A DNA stretch of 64,000 nucleotides from Arthrobacter sp. PGP41 (lineage in GTDB: Bacteria > Actinomycetota > Actinomycetes > Actinomycetales > Micrococcaceae): the NCBI RefSeq assembly GCF_002953935.1, contig NZ_CP026514.1, positions 434,001 to 498,000 on the forward strand, read 5' to 3'. Shown piece by piece: positions 7,746-16,280 of this stretch. The position numbers and the translations under genes were made by a program. How positions within the stretch are numbered: position 1 is the first letter of the stretch; each line of letters starts with the position of its first letter. The notes under the pieces were generated by a model. It saw only the letters and a list, made by a program, of their open reading frames with translations, did not search any database and was not told where the DNA came from.

Positions 7746-8873
7746 ATGCCGGAACTCTCCGAAAAACACAGCCCACCACCTGCCGGCAACGCGCCTGTCA
7801 GCCCACACGCAGTGGTCCGGCTGTCCGCGGAGGGGGTACGGCCTGGCGGCGTGGATGCCTTGTTCCAGGCCGTCTCCGCTGCCGTCGGCGACGCCCCCGC
7901 GTTGCTTGCCTTGGCCCGCCAGGCCGGGAAGGAATGGCCGCGGCCCGGCGAAGGCACTACCGGGCTTCTCTGGGAGCTCCTGGCAACGGTGGCCGCCATT
8001 GACGTGGCTGCTGCCCGGGTCTTTGAGCCGCACCTGGATGCCCTGGCCATCCTTGCACAGGCGGGCCATGATCCTGCCCATGCCTCCGGGACGTGGGGTG
8101 TGTTCGCCGCGGAAGGTCAAGGCTCCCGGCTCGAGGCGGAAGCCAGGGGTTCCTCGGTTTTCCTCACTGGATCCAAGCCCTGGTGCTCCCTGGCCCCGTT
8201 GCTTGACCACGCGGTGGTCACGGCCCACACGGACGACGGCGGCCGTGCGGCTTTTGCGGTGGACCTGCGCCACGCTGGCGTGACCTGCGGGGACCCGGCG
8301 TGGGTGGCACGGGGTTTGCGCGAAATTCCCAGCGGGCCGGTGCGGTTCGACAGGGTCCCCGCCGAGCCGTTGCAGGGAACCAACTGGTATTTCAGCAGGC
8401 CCGGGTTTGCCTGGGGCGGCATGGGAGTGGCCGCCTGCTGGCTTGGCGGGGCTGTGGGCATTGCCCGGGATTACCGGGACGCCCTGCGTGCCGGGACTCT
8501 ATCAGGCCGGGAGCCCGACCAGATTGCGCTGGCCTCACTCGGCGAACTGGACCGCGTCCTTTCCGCCGCCCTGCAGCATTTGGCGGGAACGGCGGAACGC
8601 ATTGACCGCCGGGAACAGGGCTCCACCGGGCACGGAACTGCCGGGCAGGCATCGGCGTGGAGCGATGCGCTGCGGGTGCGCGGAACCTGCGCAGCCGCCG
8701 TCGAACGCGTCTTGTCGGTGGTCGGCAGCAACCGGGGGCCGGCACCGCTGGCCTTCGACGAGAAGTATGCCAAGCGCACGGCTGACCTGGCACTGTACGT
8801 CCGCCAGCACCATGGCATGCGCGACGACGCCCAGTTGGGCGCCCTGGCCCTGAAGGGTGACGCGTCGTGGTGA
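7746..8873 (+). CDS. Acyl-CoA dehydrogenase-like protein
   Basis: The ATG at 7746 gives 375 residues. The fold is that of the acyl-CoA dehydrogenase family: an N-terminal helical domain, a central beta domain (WGVFAAEGQGSRLEAE, FLTGSKPWCSLAPLLDHAVV) and a C-terminal helical domain ending LALYVRQHHGMRDDAQLG. I cannot assign the catalytic Glu with confidence, so activity on acyl-CoA is not assured. Its position, directly before a deacetylase/methyltransferase fusion and a GT2, suggests it oxidises an acyl or lipid-linked intermediate of a dedicated product. Its stop overlaps the next start. Confidence 0.82.
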   Translation: MPELSEKHSPPPAGNAPVSPHAVVRLSAEGVRPGGVDALFQAVSAAVGDAPALLALARQAGKEWPRPGEGTTGLLWELLATVAAIDVAAARVFEPHLDALAILAQAGHDPAHASGTWGVFAAEGQGSRLEAEARGSSVFLTGSKPWCSLAPLLDHAVVTAHTDDGGRAAFAVDLRHAGVTCGDPAWVARGLREIPSGPVRFDRVPAEPLQGTNWYFSRPGFAWGGMGVAACWLGGAVGIARDYRDALRAGTLSGREPDQIALASLGELDRVLSAALQHLAGTAERIDRREQGSTGHGTAGQASAWSDALRVRGTCAAAVERVLSVVGSNRGPAPLAFDEKYAKRTADLALYVRQHHGMRDDAQLGALALKGDASW

Positions 8874-10279
8874 CCTTCCTGCACACGGATGAGGGGACTG
8901 ACGAGTCAGCCTGGGCGGGCGGAGGACTCGCGGTGCTTCCGGAACTCCCGCTGGGTCCGCAGGAGCTGGCCGCCATGAAGTTCCTGGTCCTGGCCGCCCA
9001 CCCGGACGACGAGACGCTCGGAGCGGGAGGCCTGCTGGCACGGCTGCAAACTGTCGGCGCAGAGGTGGACGTGCTGTTGTTCACGGCAGGGGAGGCCTCA
9101 CATCCCGGCTCCACAACCGTCTCGCGGGAGGTTCTGGCCGCCATCCGCCTGGCAGAGTTCGAAGCTGCCCTCGAATGCCTGGGGCTCAAAGACCGCTGGC
9201 GCTACCATGGCCTGCCGGACAGCGGCCTGGCGGAGCACGCAGGAGACATCACCCGCTGTATCGCTGAGGCCGCTGCGGGGCTCGCCGGCCCCGCAGGCCG
9301 GCTCGCCATTGTTGCGCCCTACCGGGCCGACGGGCATGGAGACCATGATGCCCTCGGCGCTGCCGCCGCTGCTGTTGCCGCAGACGGCGGCTATGCCCTG
9401 CTTGAGTACCCCATTTGGTACTGGCATTGGGCCGTGCCCGAGCACCCCGACTGGCAGTCCTGGGTACGGCTGCCGCTGGAACCAGGCGAACAGTCCGTCA
9501 AGGCGCGGACCTTGCAGGAGCACACCAGCCAGACTCGGCCCCTTTCGCCGCATCCCGGCGACGAAGTCCTCTTGGATGAGTCCTTCCTGCGCCATTTCTC
9601 CCGGCCCTTTGAAACTTTCGCCTGGACTGCCCCGCAGGAGTTTCCTGCCGGGCAGCAGGATGCCACCGCCACCGGAAAGGCGCCCCGTACGAGCAAGGAG
9701 GCGCAGCGCATCTTTGACCATGTCCACTCCCGGGAGGCGGACCCCTGGCACTACACCACCAGCTGGTACGAGCGGCGGAAGCGCGCGCTGACGGTGGCGG
9801 CGCTGCCCGAAGAACACTATGCCTCCGGGCTGGAGATCGGCTGCTCCATCGGCACGCTGACAGCAGATCTCGCGGCACGGTGCACGAACCTGCTGGCCGT
9901 CGATGCCAGCGGTGCCGCCTTGGAACGGGCAGTTGAACGCCTGGCCCCTTTCCCGGGAGTAGCCGCCAGGCAACTGACGCTTCCCGGAGAGTGGCCCGAC
10001 GGAAGCTACGACCTCGTGGTGATGTCCGAGGTTGGCTATTACTTCGCCGCCTATGAGCTCGATGTGCTGCTCGAGAGGATCAGGGAGTCCGTTGTGCCGG
10101 GAGGCACCTTGCTGCTGTGCCACTGGCGGCATCCCATCTCGGGATGGGAGCTCGACGGCGAAAGGGTCCATGCGCTGGCCCGTGACCGGTTGGCGTGGCC
10201 TGCTGCCGGCGTATACCGGGAGCGCGACTTTCTGCTGGAAACCCTGACAGCGCCCAAGGCATCGGTTCCTGCCCATTGA
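8867..10279 (+). CDS. Fused PIG-L family deacetylase and NodS-like methyltransferase
   Basis: This 470-residue protein has two domains. Residues 40-250 are a PIG-L/LmbE-type zinc deacetylase with AHPDDETLGAGG and, further on, PYRADGHGDHDA in place of the usual metal-binding HPDH. Residues 280-440 are a NodS-like SAM methyltransferase with HSREADPWHYTTSWYERRK and LEIGCSIGTLTADLA. The enzymes would act in turn on one amino sugar: N-deacetylation, then N- or O-methylation. The GTG start at 8867 overlaps the upstream stop, and its own TGA shares a base with the next ATG. The substrate is inferred only. Confidence 0.85.
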   Translation: MVTFLHTDEGTDESAWAGGGLAVLPELPLGPQELAAMKFLVLAAHPDDETLGAGGLLARLQTVGAEVDVLLFTAGEASHPGSTTVSREVLAAIRLAEFEAALECLGLKDRWRYHGLPDSGLAEHAGDITRCIAEAAAGLAGPAGRLAIVAPYRADGHGDHDALGAAAAAVAADGGYALLEYPIWYWHWAVPEHPDWQSWVRLPLEPGEQSVKARTLQEHTSQTRPLSPHPGDEVLLDESFLRHFSRPFETFAWTAPQEFPAGQQDATATGKAPRTSKEAQRIFDHVHSREADPWHYTTSWYERRKRALTVAALPEEHYASGLEIGCSIGTLTADLAARCTNLLAVDASGAALERAVERLAPFPGVAARQLTLPGEWPDGSYDLVVMSEVGYYFAAYELDVLLERIRESVVPGGTLLLCHWRHPISGWELDGERVHALARDRLAWPAAGVYRERDFLLETLTAPKASVPAH

Positions 10280-11019
10280 TGCCGGTCGAGAGGGTGGCCG
10301 TGGTGATCCCGGTTCACAATGAGGAGGAGCACCTGGACGGCGCCCTCAGCGGCGTGGAGGCCGCCGTATCGAGGCTGCGGCTGGCCCAGCCTCGAATTGG
10401 CGTGCGGGTCCTTGTGGTCCTTGACTCCTGCACTGATGGTTCTGCGGCCATAGCATCCGCTTTCACTGCGCGGAACAGCTGTTTTTCTGTCCTGCCGGTC
10501 GCCTTCCGCAGCGTTGGGCGGAGCAGGCGTGCCGGGAGCTGGCAGGTGCTCGGCGCCCTAAGCGATGGCAGGTCTGAGGCCGCCGCCGGGCTATGGCTGG
10601 CCAATACTGATGCCGATTCGGTTGTTCCGGACAACTGGCTCGTGGGCCACCTGGAGTTAGCTGCGGCAGGGGCCGATGCGGTCCTCGGGTCCGTGGAAGT
10701 GGATCCTGCGGGCGTCGCACCGGACTTGCTTAGCCGCTGGGAGTCGATGCACCCGTTCTCGGAAGACCATCCGCATGTGTTCGGAGCAAATTTCGGCATC
10801 CGCGGCTCGGCCTACCTTCAGGCCGGCGGGTTCCCTCGGCACCTCGCGCATGAGGACCGTGTGCTGGCGGCGCGGTTGCGGGAGAAAGGGTTTGACGTAA
10901 GGGCCACTGACACCGTCCGGGTGCTGACCTCGGGCCGGACGCAGGCGCGGGCCCCGCAGGGGTTCGGTGCCTATCTGCGCACGCTTGGCATGGACATCGC
11001 GCTGGCACCGGAGAATTAG
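10279..11019 (+). CDS. Glycosyltransferase family 2 protein
   Basis: The ATG at 10279 overlaps the upstream stop (TGATG) and gives 246 residues. The GT-A motifs are VVIPVHNEEEHLDGAL at the N-terminus and the DxD-type WLANTDADSVVPDNW near residue 117, with HVFGANFGIRGSAYLQAGGF and LAHEDRVLAARL as the acceptor-side motifs. There is no membrane segment, so it probably acts on a cytoplasmic sugar or lipid intermediate. It ends the dps-acyl-CoA dehydrogenase-deacetylase unit. A strong terminator follows at 11046-11085. Confidence 0.88.
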   Translation: MPVERVAVVIPVHNEEEHLDGALSGVEAAVSRLRLAQPRIGVRVLVVLDSCTDGSAAIASAFTARNSCFSVLPVAFRSVGRSRRAGSWQVLGALSDGRSEAAAGLWLANTDADSVVPDNWLVGHLELAAAGADAVLGSVEVDPAGVAPDLLSRWESMHPFSEDHPHVFGANFGIRGSAYLQAGGFPRHLAHEDRVLAARLREKGFDVRATDTVRVLTSGRTQARAPQGFGAYLRTLGMDIALAPEN

Positions 11020-11045
11020 GTCAGCGCGGGACTGAACGGCTTAAC

Positions 11046-11085
11046 GGCAAGGGGGCCGCTGCGTTTCCGCAGCGGCCCCCTTGCC
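11046..11085. terminator. Strong hairpin terminator
   Basis: GGCAAGGGGGCCGCTGCG at 11046-11063 pairs perfectly over 18 bp with 11068-11085 around a TTTC loop. It lies between the convergent GT2 and CsbD genes and can serve both strands. Confidence 0.85.
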
Positions 11086-11093
11086 TGGCAGGG

Positions 11094-11270
11094 CTAGTCC
11101 TTTCGGAATGCGTCCTTGACCTTTTCGCCGGCCTGCTTCAGGTCGGCTTTCGCCTGGTCCATCTGGCCTTCGGTCCGGAGGCTTTCGTCATCAGTTGCCT
11201 TGCCGGCTGCTTCCTTGGCTTTGCCGCCCATCTTCTCGGCGGCATTGTCAATCTTGTCGTCCAAACCCAT
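11094..11270 (-). CDS. CsbD family stress protein
   Basis: The ATG at 11270, after a GGGAGAA ribosome binding site, gives 58 residues: MGLDDKIDNAAEKMGGKAKE, then repeated A/G/K-rich helical segments to FRKD. This is the CsbD/YjbJ pattern of small hydrophilic proteins induced by general stress. A longer in-frame start at 11315 is not supported by a ribosome binding site. The function is unknown. Confidence 0.88.
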   Translation of the reverse strand: MGLDDKIDNAAEKMGGKAKEAAGKATDDESLRTEGQMDQAKADLKQAGEKVKDAFRKD

Positions 11271-11402
11271 GGCATTCTCCCTTCGGCTTGTGGCCTGCGG
11301 CAATGCGCATGCCATGCTCCCATGCTAGCCAGCCGGCGGGTTGTTCAACAGGTCGCTGGCTGGAACCGACAGGCAGTTGCTGCCGGCAAAGCCGGGGGAT
11401 GC

Positions 11403-11660
11403 CTAGACCAGGTCGGGTGCGCTGGCCACGATGTAATCCGCGGCCGCGGGGCCGGTCATGGACAGGTTGTTGCTGTCCGGGTTGATTCCGTGTGTCTGCA
11501 ATGCCGCCCACAGTGCTTCCGGCGGCTGGAGGGGACCTTTGTGGAGCAGGCACCAACTGGTGTAGAGACCGTACAGCTCATCGCGTCCGAGGCCAAGGCC
11601 CGGTTCCCTGTCCGCGACAACTGCTTCGGCAATAAACTCTTCAAAATGTGTAGCAGGCAT
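11403..11660 (-). CDS. Small hypothetical protein (85 aa)
   Basis: The product starts MPATHFEEFIAEAVV and has a helical body with DELYGLYTSWCLLHKGPLQPP, EALWAALQTHGINPDSN and a C-terminal GPAAADYIVAS. The pattern of hydrophobic residues and the small acidic N-terminus suggest a folded helical protein, but I recognise no family. It is a single-gene unit. Confidence 0.6.
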   Translation of the reverse strand: MPATHFEEFIAEAVVADREPGLGLGRDELYGLYTSWCLLHKGPLQPPEALWAALQTHGINPDSNNLSMTGPAAADYIVASAPDLV

Positions 11661-11964
11661 GTTCGCTCATTCGGGCTCGACCGTGGTGCCGCCGTTTCTG
11701 CTTCAGCGGCTCTGCCGGGCCCAGAAGGGCCTTGCAGAATAATCATGAAGGTATGGCAGCCGGCTCACTTTGTCCAGTTAGGCCGTCCCGCGGGCCAGGG
11801 AGTTCGTACATGATCGAGGGGGCCGACGGCGACTGGGGGGACTGGCCTCGGTCTCAGAAGAGGCCATCTCGCCGCCGGCCCCGCCTGCCCCCGGGCTACC
11901 TTGCCAAACCCGGGAAGATAACAGGACCTTCGCTACCAATTTTCCCCTATCTTGGAGGTCCTGC
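11661..11964. other. 304-base intergenic stretch
   Basis: No convincing gene is seen. A weak inverted repeat AGGACCT/AGGTCCT (11923-11929 and 11956-11962) lies just past the stop of the minus-strand YihY gene and could be a poor terminator. A promoter for the 85-aa gene is expected in the part near 11661 but no clear -35/-10 pair stands out. Confidence 0.4.
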
Positions 11965-13215
11965 CTAGCCCCCGGCGCGGCCCTCCGGCGGCGCTCCTGC
12001 CGGGCCCGGCTGGCGCTGGTTCTCCTTGGTGCTGTCTCCGCCGTCGGCGCGGTCCCGGACTTTGTCCCGGACCCTTTCCCGGTGCGGCTCCGTGGGCTGG
12101 GCATCGTTCCTGCCGCCGCCTTCATTCCCGCCGGAGCCTTCGTCCTGGCCGTTGTCGGCGCTGTACTTCTCGCGGAGCTCGCGGCCGTGCCTAACGTCTT
12201 CCTCTTCCTGTTTCTGCAGCTTTTCGCTCTTCTTGGTGTCCCGCGGCGGCAGCTGAATGGTTTCCTCCGCTTCAATGCCGGCCTGCAGCTGCCGTCCGCG
12301 CTCCATTTCGGCATCGAACTCCGCACCGAACAGCAGGGACATATTCAGGATCCACAGCCACAGGAGCATGACAATGACGCCCCCAAGGGCGCCGTAGGTC
12401 TTGTTGTAGTTTCCAAAGTTGCCTACATAGAACCCGAAACCGACCGAGGCCAGCAGGAAGACGAACAATGCGATGCCGGAGCCCATGCTCATCCACTTGA
12501 ATTTGGGCTGCTTGACGTTGGGAGTTGCGTAGTACAGTACGGCGATGATGGCGATGATAAGCGCGATCATCACCGGCCACTTGGCGATGTTCCACACGGT
12601 CAGGAAGACGCCGCTGAGGCCGATCAAGCCCCCGACGGCCTCTGCCACCGGGCCGCTGAGCACCAGCATGCCGGCCAGGACAGCAACAATAACCACAGCC
12701 AGGAGCGTGACCACCAGCATTGTGCCGCGCAACTTGATGAAGGGCCTGCCTTCATCCACCTCGTAGACCCGGTTCATTGCCCGGCCGAAAGCGCCCACGT
12801 ACCCGGAAGCCGACCACAGCGCGGTGGCAAGGCCGATGACCAGGGTGAATCCTGCCGCTGGGGCGTTTGCCAGGTCTTGCACCACTCCGCCTACCGTGTC
12901 AACAGTCTCGGCCGGGACAAAGCTGCTGACGATTTGCAGGAGCGCATTGGTGGTCTTCTGCGGGTCGCCAAAGAGCCCTATCAGGGACACAAGCGCCAGG
13001 ATGGCCGGAAACAGCGACAAGACCGCGTAATAGGTCAGGGCTGCGGCGAGGTCAGGGCACTGGTCCTTGGTGAACTCGCGCAGCGTCTTCCTGGCGATGT
13101 ATTTCCAGTTTGGCTTGTCTAGTTCCTTGGGGCTTTCCGGCTTCCTGGAGTCGTTTGGATCCGGTGCCTGGCCCGCCTTGGCGGTGCTGGTTTCGGAAGA
13201 GTCGTGAGTGGCCAT
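11965..13215 (-). CDS. YihY/virulence factor BrkB family membrane protein
   Basis: The 416-residue protein has the YihY core: WKYIARKTLREFTKDQCPDLAAALTYYAVLSLFPAILALVSLIGLF near residues 37-85, and about six membrane helices, including GTMLVVTLLAVVIVAVLAG and GVIVMLLWLWILNMSLLFGAEF near residue 285. The last 100 residues are a hydrophilic, charged tail with many K, E, D, G and R residues. BrkB is not a true RNase BN; the role of the family is unknown, with proposals for transport or envelope function. The gene stands alone on the minus strand. Confidence 0.88.
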   Translation of the reverse strand: MATHDSSETSTAKAGQAPDPNDSRKPESPKELDKPNWKYIARKTLREFTKDQCPDLAAALTYYAVLSLFPAILALVSLIGLFGDPQKTTNALLQIVSSFVPAETVDTVGGVVQDLANAPAAGFTLVIGLATALWSASGYVGAFGRAMNRVYEVDEGRPFIKLRGTMLVVTLLAVVIVAVLAGMLVLSGPVAEAVGGLIGLSGVFLTVWNIAKWPVMIALIIAIIAVLYYATPNVKQPKFKWMSMGSGIALFVFLLASVGFGFYVGNFGNYNKTYGALGGVIVMLLWLWILNMSLLFGAEFDAEMERGRQLQAGIEAEETIQLPPRDTKKSEKLQKQEEEDVRHGRELREKYSADNGQDEGSGGNEGGGRNDAQPTEPHRERVRDKVRDRADGGDSTKENQRQPGPAGAPPEGRAGG

Positions 13216-13242
13216 GGGGTGTCCTCTCGATTGGGCCTGAAC

Positions 13243-13283
13243 CTGAGAGGCCGGCTCCGCGACGGGCGGGGCCGGCCTCTCAG
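13243..13283 (-). terminator. Hairpin downstream of the DUF3618 operon
   Basis: CTGAGAGGCCGGC (13243-13255) pairs with GCCGGCCTCTCAG (13271-13283), a perfect 13-bp stem with a 15-base loop. It lies between the DUF3618 stop and the start of the YihY gene, both on the minus strand. Confidence 0.65.
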
Positions 13284-13356
13284 TGGTGCTTATTGCCTTG
13301 TGGGGCGCCTAATGCCGTTGCGGGTGCCGCAGCGGGCCCGTTAGGTGTTGTGGAAT

Positions 13357-14019
13357 CTAGGTGTTTTTGACGTGGTCTGCGGCGTCGGTGGCGCGGTCTT
13401 TGACGTCGGTGGCGGCGTGTTGGCCTTCGGCTTTGACGTTTTGGGCGGCGTCGGTGGCGGTGGCTTTGACGTTTTCCATGGCTTCCTGGGCGGGTTCCTT
13501 GAGGTCCTGGGCCATGTCCTTGGCGGCGTCGGTGACCTGGGTGGCCAGGGGCTCGGCGGCGGTCTTGAGCTGCTGGGCTGCCTCGCGTTCCGTCTGGCTG
13601 GCCGGGATCAGGGAGGAGATGAGCATTCCGGCGCCGAACGCGATCAGGCCGGCGGCCAGGGGGTTGCCCTGGGTTTTGGCTTTGATCTGGTCCGGGGTGT
13701 GGGAGATCGCGGTGCCGGCGTCGGAAAGCGTGGAGGCCACGTTGTCCTTGGCTCCGTGCAGGGTGTCTCCGGTGGAGTGCAGGGCGTCGGTGGTGTGCCC
13801 GGCGCCGGAGTGCATCCGGTCCTGGACCCGGGTGGTGGTGTTGTCTGCTGCTCCCATGATTTTCTCCTTCACGCCGGTGACCGCGTCTTTTACTTTGTCG
13901 GTTTGGCGGTGGACGATGTTGGACGGGGTGACTTTGTCGGCCACGGCGTCAACGTTGGTGCCCAGGCGTGCGCGGGTGGCTTCTATGTCTGAACGGATTG
14001 CGTCCGGGTTATCGCTCAT
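13357..14019 (-). CDS. DUF3618 domain-containing protein
   Basis: The 220-residue protein starts with the DUF3618 block (DAIRSDIEATRARLGTNVDAVADKVTPSNI, residues 5-34). A single helix near 120-140 (NPLAAGLIAFGAGMLISSLIP) is the likely membrane anchor. The rest is Ala/Asp/Lys-rich amphipathic helix (repeats such as AKDMAQDLKEPAQEAMENVK), resembling LEA-type stress proteins. It is the last gene of a three-gene unit; its ATG overlaps the Holin-X stop. Its role is probably envelope-associated and is unproven. Confidence 0.85.
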   Translation of the reverse strand: MSDNPDAIRSDIEATRARLGTNVDAVADKVTPSNIVHRQTDKVKDAVTGVKEKIMGAADNTTTRVQDRMHSGAGHTTDALHSTGDTLHGAKDNVASTLSDAGTAISHTPDQIKAKTQGNPLAAGLIAFGAGMLISSLIPASQTEREAAQQLKTAAEPLATQVTDAAKDMAQDLKEPAQEAMENVKATATDAAQNVKAEGQHAATDVKDRATDAADHVKNT

Positions 14020-14447
14020 CGGTTTACCTCACCTGGTTTTAGGGTTGGGGGAATTTCGGACAGGGTCTCGCCTGTCTGGGGCAGGCCCTTGATCTGTTTG
14101 AGTTCCTTGCGCCCGATCGAGGCCAGGACGGCTGCGATGATGCCCCAGATCACGGCGACGATCAGGGCGGCCCAGCCCAGGGGCATCAGGGCGCCCAGGG
14201 CGAACATCAGGGCCAGGGACAGGAAGACGAGCACGAAGTGCCCTGCCATGCCTGCCCCGCCGAGCATCCCGGCGCCCTTGCCTGCTTTCGTGGCTGACTG
14301 CTTGGCTTCTGCCTTGGCGAGTTCGAGTTCCTGGCGCATCAGGGTGGACAGGTCGCGGGTCACGTCCCCGAGCAGCTCGCCCAGCGAAGCGTTGTCAGCC
14401 TTCTGATGCGCCGCACTCGGCGCAGGATCCGGAAGAGAACTACTCAT
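14016..14447 (-). CDS. Actinobacterial Holin-X / phage holin family protein
   Basis: The ATG at 14447 gives 143 residues. After a polar start, the segment LGELLGDVTRDLSTLMRQELELAKAEAKQSATKAGKGAGML is the typical Holin-X amphipathic helix, followed by two membrane helices (VLVFLSLALMFALGALMPLGWAALIVAVIWG). Despite the family name there is no phage context; such proteins are commonly found with DUF3618. The start overlaps the stop of the upstream gene by one base. Confidence 0.85.
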   Translation of the reverse strand: MSSSLPDPAPSAAHQKADNASLGELLGDVTRDLSTLMRQELELAKAEAKQSATKAGKGAGMLGGAGMAGHFVLVFLSLALMFALGALMPLGWAALIVAVIWGIIAAVLASIGRKELKQIKGLPQTGETLSEIPPTLKPGEVNR

Positions 14448-15436
14448 CACAGCCCGCCAGACTGACCATCCCTGGAACGGTCCCGCGTGAGGGGATCGCC
14501 TGCCATAGGATCGTCGGCGAGGTTTTGGTTGCCAAGCGGATCGTCGGCAATCCGGTTTCCGGACCACGGTTCTTCAACCAGCTGCGGGCTGTCCAGTGCG
14601 CTGGCCGGACGCGTTGGTTCCCCGTAGCTGCTGCCGGGCGCGCCGCCGTCGTACCCTGCGGTGGTGGTGGCCGGTCCCGGAAGCTGGACCGGCGGAGGCG
14701 GCACTGTGCCGCCTGCCGGAGCATAGGACCCGGTGTATTGGTCCCCGTAAGGGGTACCGGAGTTCCCTGCGCCCGGGTACTGGCCGCCGGCAAGGCCGGC
14801 TGTGGTGGTGCCTGTCCCGTAAGAGCTTTCGGCGGTCCCTGCGGTCAGGCCGCGGGTGAGGCGTCCTGCCAGGACACCAGCGCCGGCGGCGATCAGCAGG
14901 AACGTGCCGGGACGGTTCCGGGCGAACCTCTCTACTTCGCCGAGCAGGTCTCCCGACTGCCTGTTCTCCAGCCAGGACGCCATGGAAGAGGTGCGTTCGG
15001 CTGCCTGCCGGACCAGGTCACTGGCGACGCCCTGCTGGTCGGGTGCGTCGGCCATGCTCCGCAGCTGGCTTGAGATGGTGCGGATGCCCTCCGCAGCCTT
15101 CTGCTGCTGGGTCCCGGCCTGGCTTGTCAGGCCCGACTTTGCCTGGTGCAAAAGATCCTGCGCACTGGACTTCGCCTCGGAGGCCACATGCGCGGCTTCC
15201 TCCTTCGCCGTCTGGGCAACGCCCTGGGCAGAATCCTTGGCCGTGCGTGCTACATCTGCTGCTTCTTCCTTAGCCGCTTCCTTGGTGGACGCCGCGGAGG
15301 TGTCGCCGGCCCGGGTCTGGCCATATGCGGGAGTGGCGGCGGATGGGAAGGTGGCGGCGGACCGCTCACCCGGAATTCCTGTGGAGGCCGACGGAGCCGT
15401 GTAGTCGGGGTCCGCGGGCCATTGGTTCTCTGTCAT
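14447..15436 (-). CDS. Ala-rich coiled-coil membrane protein, first gene of the DUF3618 operon
   Basis: The ATG at 15436, preceded by AGAGAG, gives 329 residues. Residues 45-110 are a long Ala/Lys/Glu/Asp/Ser helix with 11-residue-type repeats (KEAAKEEAADVARTAKDSAQ and similar). Residues 170-200 contain FARNRPGTFLLIAAGAGVLAGRLTRGL, a single membrane helix. The C-terminal 130 residues are Gly/Pro/Tyr/Thr-rich and probably disordered. No enzymatic domain is visible. The gene leads a unit with Holin-X and DUF3618. A TAAG-N4-ATTA element lies 67 nt upstream. Confidence 0.75.
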   Translation of the reverse strand: MTENQWPADPDYTAPSASTGIPGERSAATFPSAATPAYGQTRAGDTSAASTKEAAKEEAADVARTAKDSAQGVAQTAKEEAAHVASEAKSSAQDLLHQAKSGLTSQAGTQQQKAAEGIRTISSQLRSMADAPDQQGVASDLVRQAAERTSSMASWLENRQSGDLLGEVERFARNRPGTFLLIAAGAGVLAGRLTRGLTAGTAESSYGTGTTTAGLAGGQYPGAGNSGTPYGDQYTGSYAPAGGTVPPPPVQLPGPATTTAGYDGGAPGSSYGEPTRPASALDSPQLVEEPWSGNRIADDPLGNQNLADDPMAGDPLTRDRSRDGQSGGL

Positions 15437-15502
15437 CTTCGCTCTCTCTTTCCAAGAAGGCCGGTTGTTGATCAAGAACCAGCAACACTGGCCGTAAAAT
15501 AA

Positions 15503-15514
15503 TAAGCATGATTA
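15503..15514. promoter_or_regulatory. TAAG-N4-ATTA element in the AT-rich divergent promoter region
   Basis: TAAGCATGATTA lies in the only clearly AT-rich stretch nearby (about 15495-15525), between the minus-strand envelope operon and the plus-strand coiled-coil gene. It resembles the dyads at 7184 and 17405. Confidence 0.4.
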
Positions 15515-15602
15515 CTAATAAAAGGTAAGTACCCTTGCTAAGTGAGTTGCATTAGGTTCCAAAAGAATCAGCCGGAAAGGCGATGGCCTGCCGGGTACAT
15601 CG

Positions 15603-16280
15603 ATGTGGAAAGTGGTGGGTAGCTTGGAAACAGCTCCATGGATTTGGGTGCTGGTTGCCATCGTTGTGGTGGTGCTGATCGTGCTGCTGTTGCTGGCAAG
15701 CGGGCGGCGCCGCAAGGCGATGCAGCAGAAGCGCGACGACGCGCACCGGGAAAAGGCGGCTGAAATACGCCGCGAGGCCGAGGCGAAGGAGCTCGATGCC
15801 CGCGAGCGGGAAGCGAAGGCGATCCGGGCCAGGGCGGATGCGGAGCAGGCGCAGGTGGATGCAGCGCGGTTGCGCCAGCAGGCGGACCAGCAGGCCACGG
15901 AGGCCAAGGCGCTCCGCGACGACGTGAACGAACGGACACGCAAAGCCGACGAACTCGACCCCGACGTCACCTTGGACCCCAACGGCGGTGGCGAGCGGCG
16001 CGGCCATGACAACCGCGACGGTGCCGGTCATGCAAACCGTGAGTACACCGACCGTGGAGCTGCCCGCCACGCCGGCCGCGAGGGGGCCAGTAGTGAGGGT
16101 GCCGCAGGCGGCCGGGCCGGCACTGCCGGGGGACCGGCTGCACGAGAAGAAGCCGGCACCGACGCTGAGCGCACCGACGCGGACCGCACCGACGTTGACC
16201 GGAACGGCCGGCGCAACGAGGGCCCCGCTCCTGCGGGGGGTGCCCACGGGGACAGGGACAATCCACGCCCCGGCATCTAG
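15603..16280 (+). CDS. Membrane-anchored coiled-coil hypothetical protein
   Basis: The 225-residue protein has one N-terminal membrane helix (APWIWVLVAIVVVVLIVLLLLAS, residues 11-33), then a basic stop (GRRRKAMQQKRDD) and a heptad-rich coiled coil to about residue 115 (EKAAEIRREAEAKELDARER and following). The rest is Gly/Ala/Asp/Arg-rich and disordered. Similar proteins accompany DUF3618/CsbD-type stress genes, and this one is divergent from that operon. No known function. Its TAG stop shares the palindromic CTAG at 16277-16280 with the convergent epimerase gene. Confidence 0.72.
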   Translation: MWKVVGSLETAPWIWVLVAIVVVVLIVLLLLASGRRRKAMQQKRDDAHREKAAEIRREAEAKELDAREREAKAIRARADAEQAQVDAARLRQQADQQATEAKALRDDVNERTRKADELDPDVTLDPNGGGERRGHDNRDGAGHANREYTDRGAARHAGREGASSEGAAGGRAGTAGGPAAREEAGTDAERTDADRTDVDRNGRRNEGPAPAGGAHGDRDNPRPGI

